DNA from: Bradyrhizobium tropiciagri
Lineage (GTDB): Bacteria; Pseudomonadota; Alphaproteobacteria; Rhizobiales; Xanthobacteraceae
Reading direction: 5' to 3'
Length of the DNA: 64,000 bases
Assembly (NCBI RefSeq): GCF_001189845.1
Contig: NZ_LFLZ01000022.1
Span: forward strand, 1-64,000
A model generated the notes under the pieces. The model had not been told where the DNA came from. It searched no databases and saw nothing but the letters and a program-made list of their open reading frames with translations. The position numbers and the translations under genes are program-made. Shown here one piece after another: positions 18,554 through 26,681 of the stretch (within the stretch, counting starts at the first letter, position 1; every line of letters starts with the position of its first letter).

Positions 18554-20160
18554 GCTTCCACCGCCCGGCCCTTGAGCGCGAACAGGCCGCGCGGCCGTTT
18601 CTGGATGAACAGGATGATCAAGACCAGGATCGCGATCTTGCCGAGCACCGCACCTGCCACCGGCTCGAGGAACTTGTTGGCGATGCCGAGCGTGAAGGCG
18701 CCGACCAGCGTACCCCAGAGATTGCCGACGCCGCCGAACACCACGACCATGAAGCTGTCGATGATGTAGCTCTGGCCGAGATTCGGGCTGACATTGTCGA
18801 TCTGGGACAATGCCACGCCGGCAATGCCGGCGATCCCCGAGCCGAGCCCGAAGGTCAGCGCGTCGACGCGCGAGGTGGCGATCCCCATCGAAGCCGCCAT
18901 GCGGCGGTTCTGCGTCACTGCCCTCATCTCGAGGCCGAGCGCGGTGTAGCGCAGCATCGCGAGCAGGATGGCGAACACCGCGAGCGTGAAGCAGAGGATC
19001 CAGAGCCGGTTATAGGTGATGGTGATCTGGCCGAGCTCGAAGGCGCCGCTCATCCAGGAGGGGTTGCCGACCTCGCGGTTGGTCGGACCGAATGCGGTGC
19101 GCACGGCCTGCTGCAACACCAGCGACAGGCCCCAGGTCGCGAGCAGCGTCTCCAGCGGACGTCCGTACAGGAAGCGGATGATGGTGCGCTCGATCAGCAC
19201 GCCGATGAAGCCTGCGACCAGGAAGGCGAGCGGCACCGCGATCAGTAGTGAGTAATCGAACAGCGTGGGATAGCGGGTGCGGATCACCTCCTGCACCACG
19301 AAAGTGGTGTAGGCCCCGAGCATCACCATCTCGCCATGCGCCATGTTGATGACGCCCATCACGCCGAAGGTGATGGCCAAGCCGATCGCAGCGAGCAGCA
19401 GCACCGAGCCGAGCGACAAGCCGTACCAGGCATTCTGCACCATCGACCACATCGCAAGATTGCTCTGGATCGAGGACACCGCGCTCGCGGCCGCCTTGGC
19501 AACCAGCGGCGGCTGGTCGCCAAGTCCGGTGAGCAGCGCCAGCGCCTCCTGGTCGCCGCGCGCCTTGACCACGGCGACGGCGTCCAGCTTGTCACTGTCG
19601 GACGCATCCGACTTGAACAGGATGATGGCGGCGCGCGCCTCGGCGAAGGCCTGCTTGATCGGCTTGACGCTCTCCTTGGCGAGCGCGCCCTCCACCGTCG
19701 GCAGCAGATTCTCTTCGTGGCTCTTGAACACCGATTGCGCCGCGGCGAGCCGCTTGGCCGGATCCGGCGACAGCAGCGTCAGGCCGCCGAGCGCGGCCTC
19801 CACGGTGCGGCGCAGCCGGTTGTTGAGCCGAACGGCAGCGGCGTTGTCGGGTACCTTGTCGACTGCTGCTCCCGTCGTGGCGTCGACGATCTTGCCGTCG
19901 GTCTGCGTGACGAAGACCTTCTTGCTGTCTGGATCAGCCGACAGCCGGCCGTCCTGCAGCGCGCTGATGATGGGCGACGCCAGCGCATTGCCCGATGCGG
20001 CAACCTCGCCGATCGCAGCCTCGGTGTCGGAGAACTCGTCATTGGCGAATTTGGCGACCGAATCCTCGAACGGGCTAGCCAGCGCCGGTACAGCAAGGCA
20101 GCTCAGCAGCAGGATCGAGAGACAAAGCGCGCGAAAGCGATCAATACAATTGGCAAACAC
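18550..20160 (-). CDS. urtB: Urea ABC transporter permease UrtB
   Basis: About 536 residues: signal-like N-terminus (FRALCLSILLLSCLAVPALASPFEDS), a ~230-residue non-membrane N-domain that is normal for UrtB, then a LivH-like permease (GLSLGSVLLLAAIGLAITFGVMGVINMAHGEMVMLGAYTTFVVQ ... DSFMVVVFGGVGNLWGTLVGA). The GTG at 20160 is preferred: the longer frame to 20217 would be read through a perfect hairpin and begins with TTG. Follows urtA. Confidence 0.93.
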   Translation of the reverse strand: MFANCIDRFRALCLSILLLSCLAVPALASPFEDSVAKFANDEFSDTEAAIGEVAASGNALASPIISALQDGRLSADPDSKKVFVTQTDGKIVDATTGAAVDKVPDNAAAVRLNNRLRRTVEAALGGLTLLSPDPAKRLAAAQSVFKSHEENLLPTVEGALAKESVKPIKQAFAEARAAIILFKSDASDSDKLDAVAVVKARGDQEALALLTGLGDQPPLVAKAAASAVSSIQSNLAMWSMVQNAWYGLSLGSVLLLAAIGLAITFGVMGVINMAHGEMVMLGAYTTFVVQEVIRTRYPTLFDYSLLIAVPLAFLVAGFIGVLIERTIIRFLYGRPLETLLATWGLSLVLQQAVRTAFGPTNREVGNPSWMSGAFELGQITITYNRLWILCFTLAVFAILLAMLRYTALGLEMRAVTQNRRMAASMGIATSRVDALTFGLGSGIAGIAGVALSQIDNVSPNLGQSYIIDSFMVVVFGGVGNLWGTLVGAFTLGIANKFLEPVAGAVLGKIAILVLIILFIQKRPRGLFALKGRAVEA

Positions 20161-20184
20161 GTCAGTACCCCGGCAGGAGTGGGA

Positions 20185-20215
20185 GGAGAAGGCGGCGAGT
20201 GGTGCCGCCTTCTCC
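20185..20215 (-). promoter_or_regulatory. Perfect hairpin between urtA and urtB
   Basis: GGAGAAGGCGGC, 7-base loop, GCCGCCTTCTCC: twelve perfect pairs, with no T-run after it on the minus strand. More likely an mRNA-stabilising or attenuating hairpin that lets the binding protein be made in excess than a full terminator. Confidence 0.7.
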
Positions 20216-20276
20216 AATGTTGGAAGGTTGTGTTGTGTCGTTGGTCAGCTCAGGAGCTTAGGAGCCTTTCAGCTGC

Positions 20277-21605
20277 TTAAGAGCCCTGGCCGCCGCACTT
20301 GTTGGTCTTGGTGTTGTAATTGCCGCACTTCTTGCCGACCCAATCGCCGATCAGGTCCTTGGAGCCCTCGAGCTCCTTCGACCAGGCGTCGCCGGCCACC
20401 AGGCCCGGGGTCTTCCAGACCACGTCGAACTGGCCGTTGCCCTTGATCTCGCCGATGAACACCGGCTTGGTGATGTGGTGGTTCGGCAGCATCTTCGAGG
20501 TGCCGCCGGTCAGGTTCGGCGCTTCGATACCCGGGAGAGCGTCGATCACCTTGTCCGGATCGGTCGACTTCACCTTCTCGACCGCCTTCACCCACATGTT
20601 GAAGCCGATGTAGTGCGCTTCCATCGGATCGTTGGTCACGCGCTTCGGGTTCTTGGTGTAGGCCTGCCACTCCTTGATGAACTTCTCGTTCGCCGGGATC
20701 TTGATCGACTCGAAGTAGTTCCAGGCGGCGAGATGGCCGAGCAGCGGCTTGGTGTCGATGCCGGCGAGCTCTTCTTCGCCGACCGAGAACGCGACGACCG
20801 GGATATCGGTCGCCTTGATGCCCTGGTTGCCGAGCTCCTTGTAGAACGGAACGTTGGCGTCGCCGTTGATGGTCGAGACCACCGCGGTCTTCTTGCCGGC
20901 CGAGCCGAACTTCTTGATGTCGGCCACGATCGTCTGCCAGTCGGAATGACCGAACGGCGTGTAGTTGATCATGATGTCGTCCTGGGCGACGCCCTTCGAC
21001 TTCAGATAGGCTTCCAGGATCTTGTTGGTGGTGCGCGGATAGACGTAGTCGGTTCCGGCCAGCACCCAGCGCTTCACCTTCTCTTCCTTCATCAGATAGT
21101 CGACGGCGGGGATCGCCTGCTGGTTCGGCGCAGCGCCCGTGTAGAACACGTTGCGCTCGGACTCCTCGCCCTCATACTGCACCGGATAGAACAGGATGTT
21201 GTTCAGCTCCTTGAACACCGGCAGCACGGACTTGCGCGACACCGAGGTCCAGCAGCCGAACACGACCGCAACCTTGTCCTTGGTGATCAGCTCGCGGGCC
21301 TTCTCGGCGAACAGCGGCCAGTTCGATGCGGGGTCGACCACGACGGGCTCGAGCTTCTTGCCAAGCACGCCGCCCTTCTTGTTCTGCTCGTCGATCAGGA
21401 AAAGGATGGTGTCCTTCAGGGTGGTTTCGCTGATCGCCATGGTGCCAGACAGCGAGTGAAGGATACCAACCTTGATGGTGTCGTCGGCCGCTTGCGCGGG
21501 CGCGAAGGGCGAGGACGCCGCCAGGCCCAAAACCAGGCCGGCCGTCGCCGCGAGCGCGCGGCGGCGAGTCATCGTCGCTATTCCGTGAGTAAGTTGAGTA
21601 AGCAT
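20277..21605 (-). CDS. urtA: Urea ABC transporter substrate-binding protein UrtA
   Basis: 442 residues. A Tat-like signal (MTRRRALAATAGLVLGLA, cleavage after AQA) precedes DDTIKVGILHSLSGTMAISETTLKDT, the UrtA signature. Other landmarks are FGCWTSVSRKSVLPVFKELNNILFYPVQYEGEESERNVFYTGAAPNQQ and the Cys-containing C-terminus. Binds urea in the periplasm. The ATG at 21605 has AGGGAG upstream; the longer frame to 21785 crosses the promoter. First gene of the urea cluster. Confidence 0.97.
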   Translation of the reverse strand: MLTQLTHGIATMTRRRALAATAGLVLGLAASSPFAPAQAADDTIKVGILHSLSGTMAISETTLKDTILFLIDEQNKKGGVLGKKLEPVVVDPASNWPLFAEKARELITKDKVAVVFGCWTSVSRKSVLPVFKELNNILFYPVQYEGEESERNVFYTGAAPNQQAIPAVDYLMKEEKVKRWVLAGTDYVYPRTTNKILEAYLKSKGVAQDDIMINYTPFGHSDWQTIVADIKKFGSAGKKTAVVSTINGDANVPFYKELGNQGIKATDIPVVAFSVGEEELAGIDTKPLLGHLAAWNYFESIKIPANEKFIKEWQAYTKNPKRVTNDPMEAHYIGFNMWVKAVEKVKSTDPDKVIDALPGIEAPNLTGGTSKMLPNHHITKPVFIGEIKGNGQFDVVWKTPGLVAGDAWSKELEGSKDLIGDWVGKKCGNYNTKTNKCGGQGS

Positions 21606-21678
21606 GAAATGTCGTCTCCCTGACGCAGGCGTGAACGCTTGCGAAACGGCCGCATGGCCGCCTGCGGTTAAGGGAATC

Positions 21679-21693
21679 GCAAGAACTGTGCCA
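21679..21693 (-). promoter_or_regulatory. Sigma-54 (-24/-12) promoter of the urt-ure cluster
   Basis: Minus strand reads TGGCACAGTTCTTGC: GG and GC elements exactly ten bases apart, matching the TGGCAC-N5-TTGC consensus. Expected transcription start is near 21667, about 60 bases before the urtA ATG. Points to NtrC-type activation under nitrogen limitation. Confidence 0.85.
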
Positions 21694-21795
21694 CGGTGCG
21701 TGGGCACCGTAAGCCGATGAACCAACTGGATAATTTCACGAGTTCCGGGCAAATACGGAGAACGACTGCTCAAACATTGAGCCAATGATTTGGCT
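21694..21795. promoter_or_regulatory. Two inverted repeats upstream of the sigma-54 promoter
   Basis: CGGTGC-GTGG-GCACCG (21694-21709) abuts the -24 element; AGCCAA-TGAT-TTGGCT (21780-21795) lies about 120 bases before the expected start, where enhancer sites usually sit. Neither fits the NtrC consensus well, so the binding protein is open. Confidence 0.45.
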
Positions 21796-22137
21796 GCCGA
21801 AAGAGCAATCAGGTTGTTTTTTAGGCAAAATCGCCTTTCTGGCTAAATTTCCGGCACTGATTTGTGACAGTTTGCGCGATGGTTCGGCGCATTCGGCGCA
21901 CCAATCCCAGCGATATCATCTTGAAACCGCCCAGTTCCTGGTCCATATGGTCGCCATGCCCGCGACATCGCGGTGCCTTCGCGAGCTGCGTGTTCCTATG
22001 CCGTCCCAAGCGGCTTCTGGCTCGCCTTTCAGCTAACCCAGCTTGACGCCCCAGACACGCGGGTGTCCCGAACGCCACATGCGATTCCGGCCGATATTGG
22101 CCGGGACGACGGTGGCTTTTATGGAAAGAACCACCTT

Positions 22138-23556
22138 TTGACCTCCTTTCAGGATTTCGGCCTCGCCGATCCCATCGCCCGCGCGCTTCGAGAAGAAAAC
22201 TATCTCACGCCGACACCCATCCAGGCCCAGACCATCCCGCTCGCACTTGCCGGCCGCGACGTCGTCGGCATCGCCCAGACCGGAACCGGCAAGACCGCGT
22301 CCTTCGCGCTTCCGATCCTGCACCGGCTGCTCGAGAACCGCGTCCGCCCGCAGCCCAAGAGCTGCCGCGTGCTGGTGCTCTCGCCGACCCGAGAACTGTC
22401 CGGGCAGATCCTCGACAGCTTCAACACCTATGGCCGCCACATCCGGCTGTCGTCGACGCTCGCCATCGGCGGCGTGCCGATGGGCCGCCAGGTCCGCTCC
22501 CTGATGCAGGGCGTCGAGGTGCTGGTCGCCACCCCCGGCCGCCTGCTCGATCTCGTGCAGAGCAACGGCCTGAAGCTCAACCAGGTCGAATTCCTGGTGC
22601 TCGACGAAGCCGACCGCATGCTCGACATGGGCTTCATCAACGACATCCGGAAAATCGTCGCCAAGCTGCCGATCCGGCGACAGACGCTGTTCTTCTCGGC
22701 CACCATGCCCAAGGACATCGCCGAGCTCGCCGAGGCGATGCTGCGCGATCCCGCCCGCGTGGCGGTGACGCCGGTGGCCTCGACGGTCGATCGCATCGCC
22801 CAGCGCGCGATCCAGGTCGATTTCGCGGCCAAACCGACTATTCTCGCCCAGCTCCTGAAGCAGGAACCGGTCAATCGCGCCCTGGTCTTCACCCGGACCA
22901 AACACGGCGCCGACAAGGTCGTGAAAAGCCTTGCCAAGGCCGGCATCGAGGCCAATGCGATCCACGGCAACAAGTCGCAGAACCACCGCGAGCGCACGCT
23001 GGCGGCGTTCCGGTCCGGCGAGATCCGCACGCTGGTGGCGACCGATATCGCGGCCCGCGGCATCGACGTCGACGGCGTCAGCCACGTCGTGAATTTCGAC
23101 CTGCCCAACGTGCCGGAAACCTATGTCCACCGCATCGGCCGCACCGCGCGCGCCGGTGCCGACGGGGTCGCGATCTCGCTGATCGCGGGCGCCGAGGAGA
23201 TGGGCTATTTGCGCGATATCGAGCGGCTGATCCGGATTACCGTGCCGCGGGAAGACCGCCGCACACAGGGTAACCGCGAGGCCGCAGCGCCTGCGCAGGC
23301 CACCCACCCGCATCGGGGCGGCCGCTCTGCGCCCCGCGCGCATAATGTCCGTGGGAATGAGGCCGCTCCTGGCACAAAAGGCCCTCGCCGCCGCCGCCGT
23401 CGGGGTGGTAATAATGGCGCGCCGCAGACGAGCCGGGGCGAGTCGCCGCGTCCGTCGCAGGCCGGCAACAGCGAAGGCATCCAGGGCGTCGCCTTCTTGC
23501 ATCGCGAGAGCCGGCCGAATCCGCAACACAACCGCAACAACCGACCGAAGCACTAG
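22138..23556 (+). CDS. DEAD-box RNA helicase (RhlE-like)
   Basis: About 472 residues. Core motifs in order: FQDFGLADPIARAL (Q motif region) with TPTPIQAQTIP, AQTGTGKT (Walker A), PTRELSGQI, TPGRLLDL, VLDEADRMLD, FSATM, then ARGIDVDGVSHVVNFD and HRIGRTARAG in domain 2. The ~100-residue tail is basic and rich in Arg, Gly and Asn (PRRRRRRGGNN). Unwinds structured RNA; RhlE-like members help ribosome assembly and cold growth. A TTG at 22138 just before TSFQDFGL is the likely start; the frame is open further upstream to a GTG at 21973 but without conservation. Confidence 0.93.
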   Translation: MTSFQDFGLADPIARALREENYLTPTPIQAQTIPLALAGRDVVGIAQTGTGKTASFALPILHRLLENRVRPQPKSCRVLVLSPTRELSGQILDSFNTYGRHIRLSSTLAIGGVPMGRQVRSLMQGVEVLVATPGRLLDLVQSNGLKLNQVEFLVLDEADRMLDMGFINDIRKIVAKLPIRRQTLFFSATMPKDIAELAEAMLRDPARVAVTPVASTVDRIAQRAIQVDFAAKPTILAQLLKQEPVNRALVFTRTKHGADKVVKSLAKAGIEANAIHGNKSQNHRERTLAAFRSGEIRTLVATDIAARGIDVDGVSHVVNFDLPNVPETYVHRIGRTARAGADGVAISLIAGAEEMGYLRDIERLIRITVPREDRRTQGNREAAAPAQATHPHRGGRSAPRAHNVRGNEAAPGTKGPRRRRRRGGNNGAPQTSRGESPRPSQAGNSEGIQGVAFLHRESRPNPQHNRNNRPKH

Positions 23557-23580
23557 CCGTCGCTCGATCTGGAGAACCAT

Positions 23581-23874
23581 ATGGCTAAGGAAGAGCTGAT
23601 CCAGTTCGAAGGACTGGTGACCGAAATCCTCCCCGACGCTCGTTACCGGGTCCAACTCGACGCGGGACACGAGATCGTCGCCTACACCGCCGGCAAGATG
23701 AAGAAAAACCGCATCAAGACGCTGGCCGGCGACCGCGTCACGATCGAAATGTCGCCCTACGACCTCGAAAAGGGCCGCCTGATTTTCCGGCACAAGGACG
23801 AGCGTCCGAGCGGCGCGCCCGGCGGCCCGCCGCGGGGCGGCGCGCAGCGCGGCGGCCAGTTCCGCCGCCGATAA
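23581..23874 (+). CDS. infA: Translation initiation factor IF-1 with basic C-terminal tail
   Basis: 97 residues. Residues 1-75 are a complete IF-1 S1/OB fold (MAKEELIQFEGLVTEILPDARYRVQLDAGHEIVAYTAGKMKKNRIKTLAGDRVTIEMSPYDL). IF-1 is normally about 72 residues; here a Pro/Gly/Arg tail (GGPPRGGAQRGGQFRRR) adds some 22. IF-1 binds the 30S A site. It lies 24 bases after the helicase stop in the same direction, so the two are probably co-transcribed. A standard-length IF-1 may exist elsewhere in the genome. Confidence 0.93.
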   Translation: MAKEELIQFEGLVTEILPDARYRVQLDAGHEIVAYTAGKMKKNRIKTLAGDRVTIEMSPYDLEKGRLIFRHKDERPSGAPGGPPRGGAQRGGQFRRR

Positions 23875-24143
23875 CAGGCGGATTGCAACCGTTGCGCGCA
23901 TGACGTCCTGGAGTCCTGCGCAACAATTGGCCGGCGGCTGCGCCGGCCAAAAAAAGCGCGCACGTCAGGATTGTTTTGAAGCCTTCTATCGAATAATATC
24001 CTACCCATCGATTTTCGGCCGGACGACATTAGCCAATACCGGTACAGCCGGTTCAGACGCTGACGACCCTTCCAAAAATTCGATCTCACCACCCCGCCGA
24101 TCAGCGGGTCTTGAACTTGTATATCTGAGAAGGGACTACCCAC
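23875..24143 (+). promoter_or_regulatory. Leader region of the cold-shock gene
   Basis: No gene seen in these ~270 bases. Long leaders before csp genes often fold in a temperature-dependent way; here AGAAGGGA ends 8 bases before the GTG start. No fold was computed. Confidence 0.4.
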
Positions 24144-24356
24144 GTGAGCATGGGAACCGTGAAGTGGTTTAACGCGACCAAGGGCTACGGCTTCATCCAG
24201 CCGGATGAAGGCGGGAACGACGTGTTCGTGCACATCAGTGCAGTCGAGCGCGCCGGCCTTGGCACTCTGCGTGAAGGCCAGAAGATCTCCTACGAGATCG
24301 TTGCTGACCGCCGTTCCGGCAAATCCTCGGCCGACAATCTGCGCGCCGCTGGATAA
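24144..24356 (+). CDS. cspA: Cold-shock protein, CspA family
   Basis: 70 residues with RNP1 GYGFIQP and RNP2 VFVHIS, the single-stranded nucleic-acid binding face of the five-stranded barrel. Acts as an RNA chaperone. The GTG at 24144 is spaced correctly from AGAAGGGA; an ATG two codons later is the alternative. A strong terminator follows at 24408. Confidence 0.95.
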   Translation: MSMGTVKWFNATKGYGFIQPDEGGNDVFVHISAVERAGLGTLREGQKISYEIVADRRSGKSSADNLRAAG

Positions 24357-24407
24357 GCCGATTTCCCGGGAGCGCGAAGCTCCAGGAAATTGTCGTTAAA
24401 GCATCAA

Positions 24408-24436
24408 GGGCCGCACCTTCGGGTGCGGCCCTTTTT
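24408..24436 (+). terminator. Rho-independent terminator after cspA
   Basis: GGGCCGCACC-TTCG-GGTGCGGCCC followed by TTTTT: ten perfect pairs closed by a stable TTCG loop. Confidence 0.95.
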
Positions 24437-24512
24437 GTCTGCATCGCTGTTTTGTCGCCGTGATCCGGAGCGCTGTGACAAACGCGAAGCGTCTGCGCGA
24501 GAACATGCGCGC

Positions 24513-25154
24513 TCAGTATGTCGAGCAGGTCGTCGGCATGGTGGCGGCGGTCGGGGCATAGTACACGCAGATCGACTGCCGCGGCCGCGTGAAAGCAACG
24601 TCGCTGAGAGTGATGCCAGCCTTGGCCATCACGTATCCGACCGCCGGAACGTATTTGTAGCTCACCTCGCTGAAGATCAGATAGGTGCCCGCAACCAGCA
24701 GCGCCGGCGGAACGACGCTTGTCACGATGTCACCCTGACTGCGGCTCGAGGCCGTCACCGTGGCCTGCGTGGCGCCCGAGGCGATCGTCCCGGCCTTGCT
24801 CCACTGGATGTGCGCGATGTTCGAATTGTCGACGTAGATTTCCGAGAGCGTGACCTTGGTCGGCGACGCATCGTAGGGCGTCATGATGCCGACGCTGGCG
24901 CTGAAGAAGTTCTGCAGGTCGGCATCCACCACCTGCGTCGCCTGCGAGGTCAGGTCTGACGCGGCGCGCGCCATCAGCGTGACCTTGCGGTCGACCGCAA
25001 CGCCGGATGAAAACTCGACGGTGCCAAAGAACATCACCAGCATCAGCGGCATGATGAAGGCGAACTCGACGGCGGCGAGGCCCCGGCGGTCACGCGCGAG
25101 AGCAGCAACGGAGCGCAGCAATGCCGCGGGCAGGGCTTTCACGACCTTGTTCAT
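24513..25154 (-). CDS. TadE/TadG-like pseudopilin, copy 1
   Basis: 213 residues. RDRRG followed by LAAVEFAFIMPLMLVMFFGTVEF is a TadE prepilin-like N-terminus with the G-x4-E-F processing motif, then a large periplasmic domain. Processed by the CpaA/TadV peptidase and used as a minor component of the Flp pilus machine. The start overlaps the stop of the preceding TadE gene by ATGA, showing coupling. Confidence 0.88.
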   Translation of the reverse strand: MNKVVKALPAALLRSVAALARDRRGLAAVEFAFIMPLMLVMFFGTVEFSSGVAVDRKVTLMARAASDLTSQATQVVDADLQNFFSASVGIMTPYDASPTKVTLSEIYVDNSNIAHIQWSKAGTIASGATQATVTASSRSQGDIVTSVVPPALLVAGTYLIFSEVSYKYVPAVGYVMAKAGITLSDVAFTRPRQSICVYYAPTAATMPTTCSTY

Positions 25155-25699
25155 GAGCATGTGGCCCCGGCGGTTCCGGACGGCTCGTTCTTGAACGTCG
25201 CTGTCGCGATCAGGAGCCGCTTGCCATTGGGGAGGTTCGAGGCGTTGAAGCCGAGCTGGGTGACGAACAGCTGCCATTGATAGAACAGACGGACCACCAC
25301 GACGTCGCCGTCCTTGCCGGGACACCATTTCACCTGGGTTGGATCGGTGATCGGCGTGATGTTGACGCTGCTGAAGCCGGTCGCGGATGGATAGCTGCGG
25401 ACGTCGACGTAGACGCCGTTCATGCAGTCGAACAGCGTCGTGATCCGGCCACAGACATAGGCCTTGAACTGCGCCTGGGTATAGCTCAAGCCCTGAGCCT
25501 GGCCGGTCATGATGAAGCGAGACGAATCCTGCGTCACCGTCTCGAGCACCTGGCTGGCGAAGAAGATCATCGCCACTTCGATGATTGCAAACAGCAATCC
25601 GAAGAACAGCGGCGCGACCATCGCGAATTCCACCACGGTGACACCGCGGCGGTCTCGGCGAAAGCGACGGACGAGGCGGGCGAAAGTGGTCAGCGGCAT
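25151..25699 (-). CDS. TadE-like pseudopilin, copy 2
   Basis: 182 residues. RDRRG then VTVVEFAMVAPLFFGLLFAIIEVAMIFFASQVLE gives the G-x4-E-F motif and membrane helix; the rest is periplasmic with several Cys. ATG at 25699 preferred over an upstream in-frame start. Forms a pair with the gene downstream. Confidence 0.88.
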   Translation of the reverse strand: MPLTTFARLVRRFRRDRRGVTVVEFAMVAPLFFGLLFAIIEVAMIFFASQVLETVTQDSSRFIMTGQAQGLSYTQAQFKAYVCGRITTLFDCMNGVYVDVRSYPSATGFSSVNITPITDPTQVKWCPGKDGDVVVVRLFYQWQLFVTQLGFNASNLPNGKRLLIATATFKNEPSGTAGATCS

Positions 25700-25799
25700 C
25701 AACGACCCCGGATCAACATGGCGGCAACAACTACCCAAGAGTCATTGTCGAAGTATTTCGCCGGATCGAGACAGAGCGACCCGATCCGTTAGATCTTCA

Positions 25800-25807
25800 T
25801 TAACCAT
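25800..25807. promoter_or_regulatory. TTAACCAT motif upstream of the TadE pair
   Basis: Matches the CtrA half-site often found before pilus and cell-cycle genes in alphaproteobacteria. The same word is at 31283-31290 before cpaB. A single 8-mer is weak evidence. Confidence 0.35.
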
Positions 25808-25870
25808 CCCGGGTGAACGGCCTGCGATCGGCCAAAACTCCGGCGTGTGAGGCGCCGGAGCGGACACGCG

Positions 25871-26377
25871 TCAGTTCTGCGGCTTCGCGGCTCCGCCCGA
25901 GCCGGTGGCCTGATTGTTGAGCGTACCGGCCTGCTCCATGGTCGCCCTGAAATAGGTGTCGCCATCGCCGAGGGTGATGCGGCGCTGACAGACCGGCATG
26001 CAGCTGTAGGTCTCGCGATCGATGCCGCGGTAGACGGTGACGAGCTGGTCGGTCGGACCTTCGACTTGGATCTGGCGATCCACCAGCACCTGTCCGGTGC
26101 GGTCGAGTGCGATGAAATTGGTCGCGCCATAGCCCTTGCCGGTCACGACGACGACCCCGCCATTCTGCAGGGTGACGTCGGCGATCAGGGGATTGCCGAC
26201 CACGATCGTGGCGATGCCGCCAGGCAGCTTGACGAGCTTGGCCTGATCGACATTGACCGCAATCCGATCCGGATCCGGCGCAGCCGTTGCGAGCGCGGGC
26301 CCCAGCAGCAGGGCTGCGGCCAGCGAGATGAATCCAATGCGCGCGACGGCGCGAATGCGTTGGGACTGAAACGACAT
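25871..26377 (-). CDS. Secretin N-domain (Pil-N type) periplasmic protein
   Basis: 168 residues: signal peptide (ARIGFISLAAALLLGPALATA), then the short domain found at the N-terminus of CpaC/RcpA secretins (VNVDQAKLVKLPGGIATIVVGNPLIADVTLQNGGVVVVTGKGYGATNFIALDRTG), with no secretin barrel. A C-terminal CMPVCQRR pair of Cys may form a disulfide. Likely a periplasmic pilus assembly factor. It precedes the TadE pair on the same strand by 170 bases. Confidence 0.85.
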   Translation of the reverse strand: MSFQSQRIRAVARIGFISLAAALLLGPALATAAPDPDRIAVNVDQAKLVKLPGGIATIVVGNPLIADVTLQNGGVVVVTGKGYGATNFIALDRTGQVLVDRQIQVEGPTDQLVTVYRGIDRETYSCMPVCQRRITLGDGDTYFRATMEQAGTLNNQATGSGGAAKPQN

Positions 26378-26681
26378 ACTCTACCCCGGGACGTTCACAA
26401 GCCGGCAAAGGCGATACGCAGCGGACCGGCGCCCGACGCAGGCAAATCTGACGGCAATTCATTTAAGAAGAGCAAAAATCGACCGCCGAATTGCGCGGAT
26501 GTCACGACTTCCCGAGCCGGCAAGCCCGATGTCCGCGACATCGCCCGGAAATGCCCGGTCGTCGACGCTGTCGTCCTGCCACTGCGGCGGCGCGTGATCG
26601 AATCGCACCTTCCGGGGTTATCCCAATGTTAAAGAGTCTCCACGCAGTTTCTGCGCCAGCCACAACCACTGGGCGCACCAC
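26378..26681. other. Divergent intergenic region, no gene seen
   Basis: Promoter region for the secretin N-domain gene (minus) and the PAP2 gene (plus). No repeat or RNA gene is evident. Confidence 0.5.

Noticed and set aside
21694..21709. NtrC enhancer site next to the urtA promoter
   Set aside because: The inverted repeat has GGTGC facing GCACC, the wrong orientation and spacing for the NtrC consensus; kept only as an unassigned repeat.
22033..23901. 622-codon open frame on the minus strand
   Set aside because: Shadow of the DEAD-box helicase and infA genes; no domain content.
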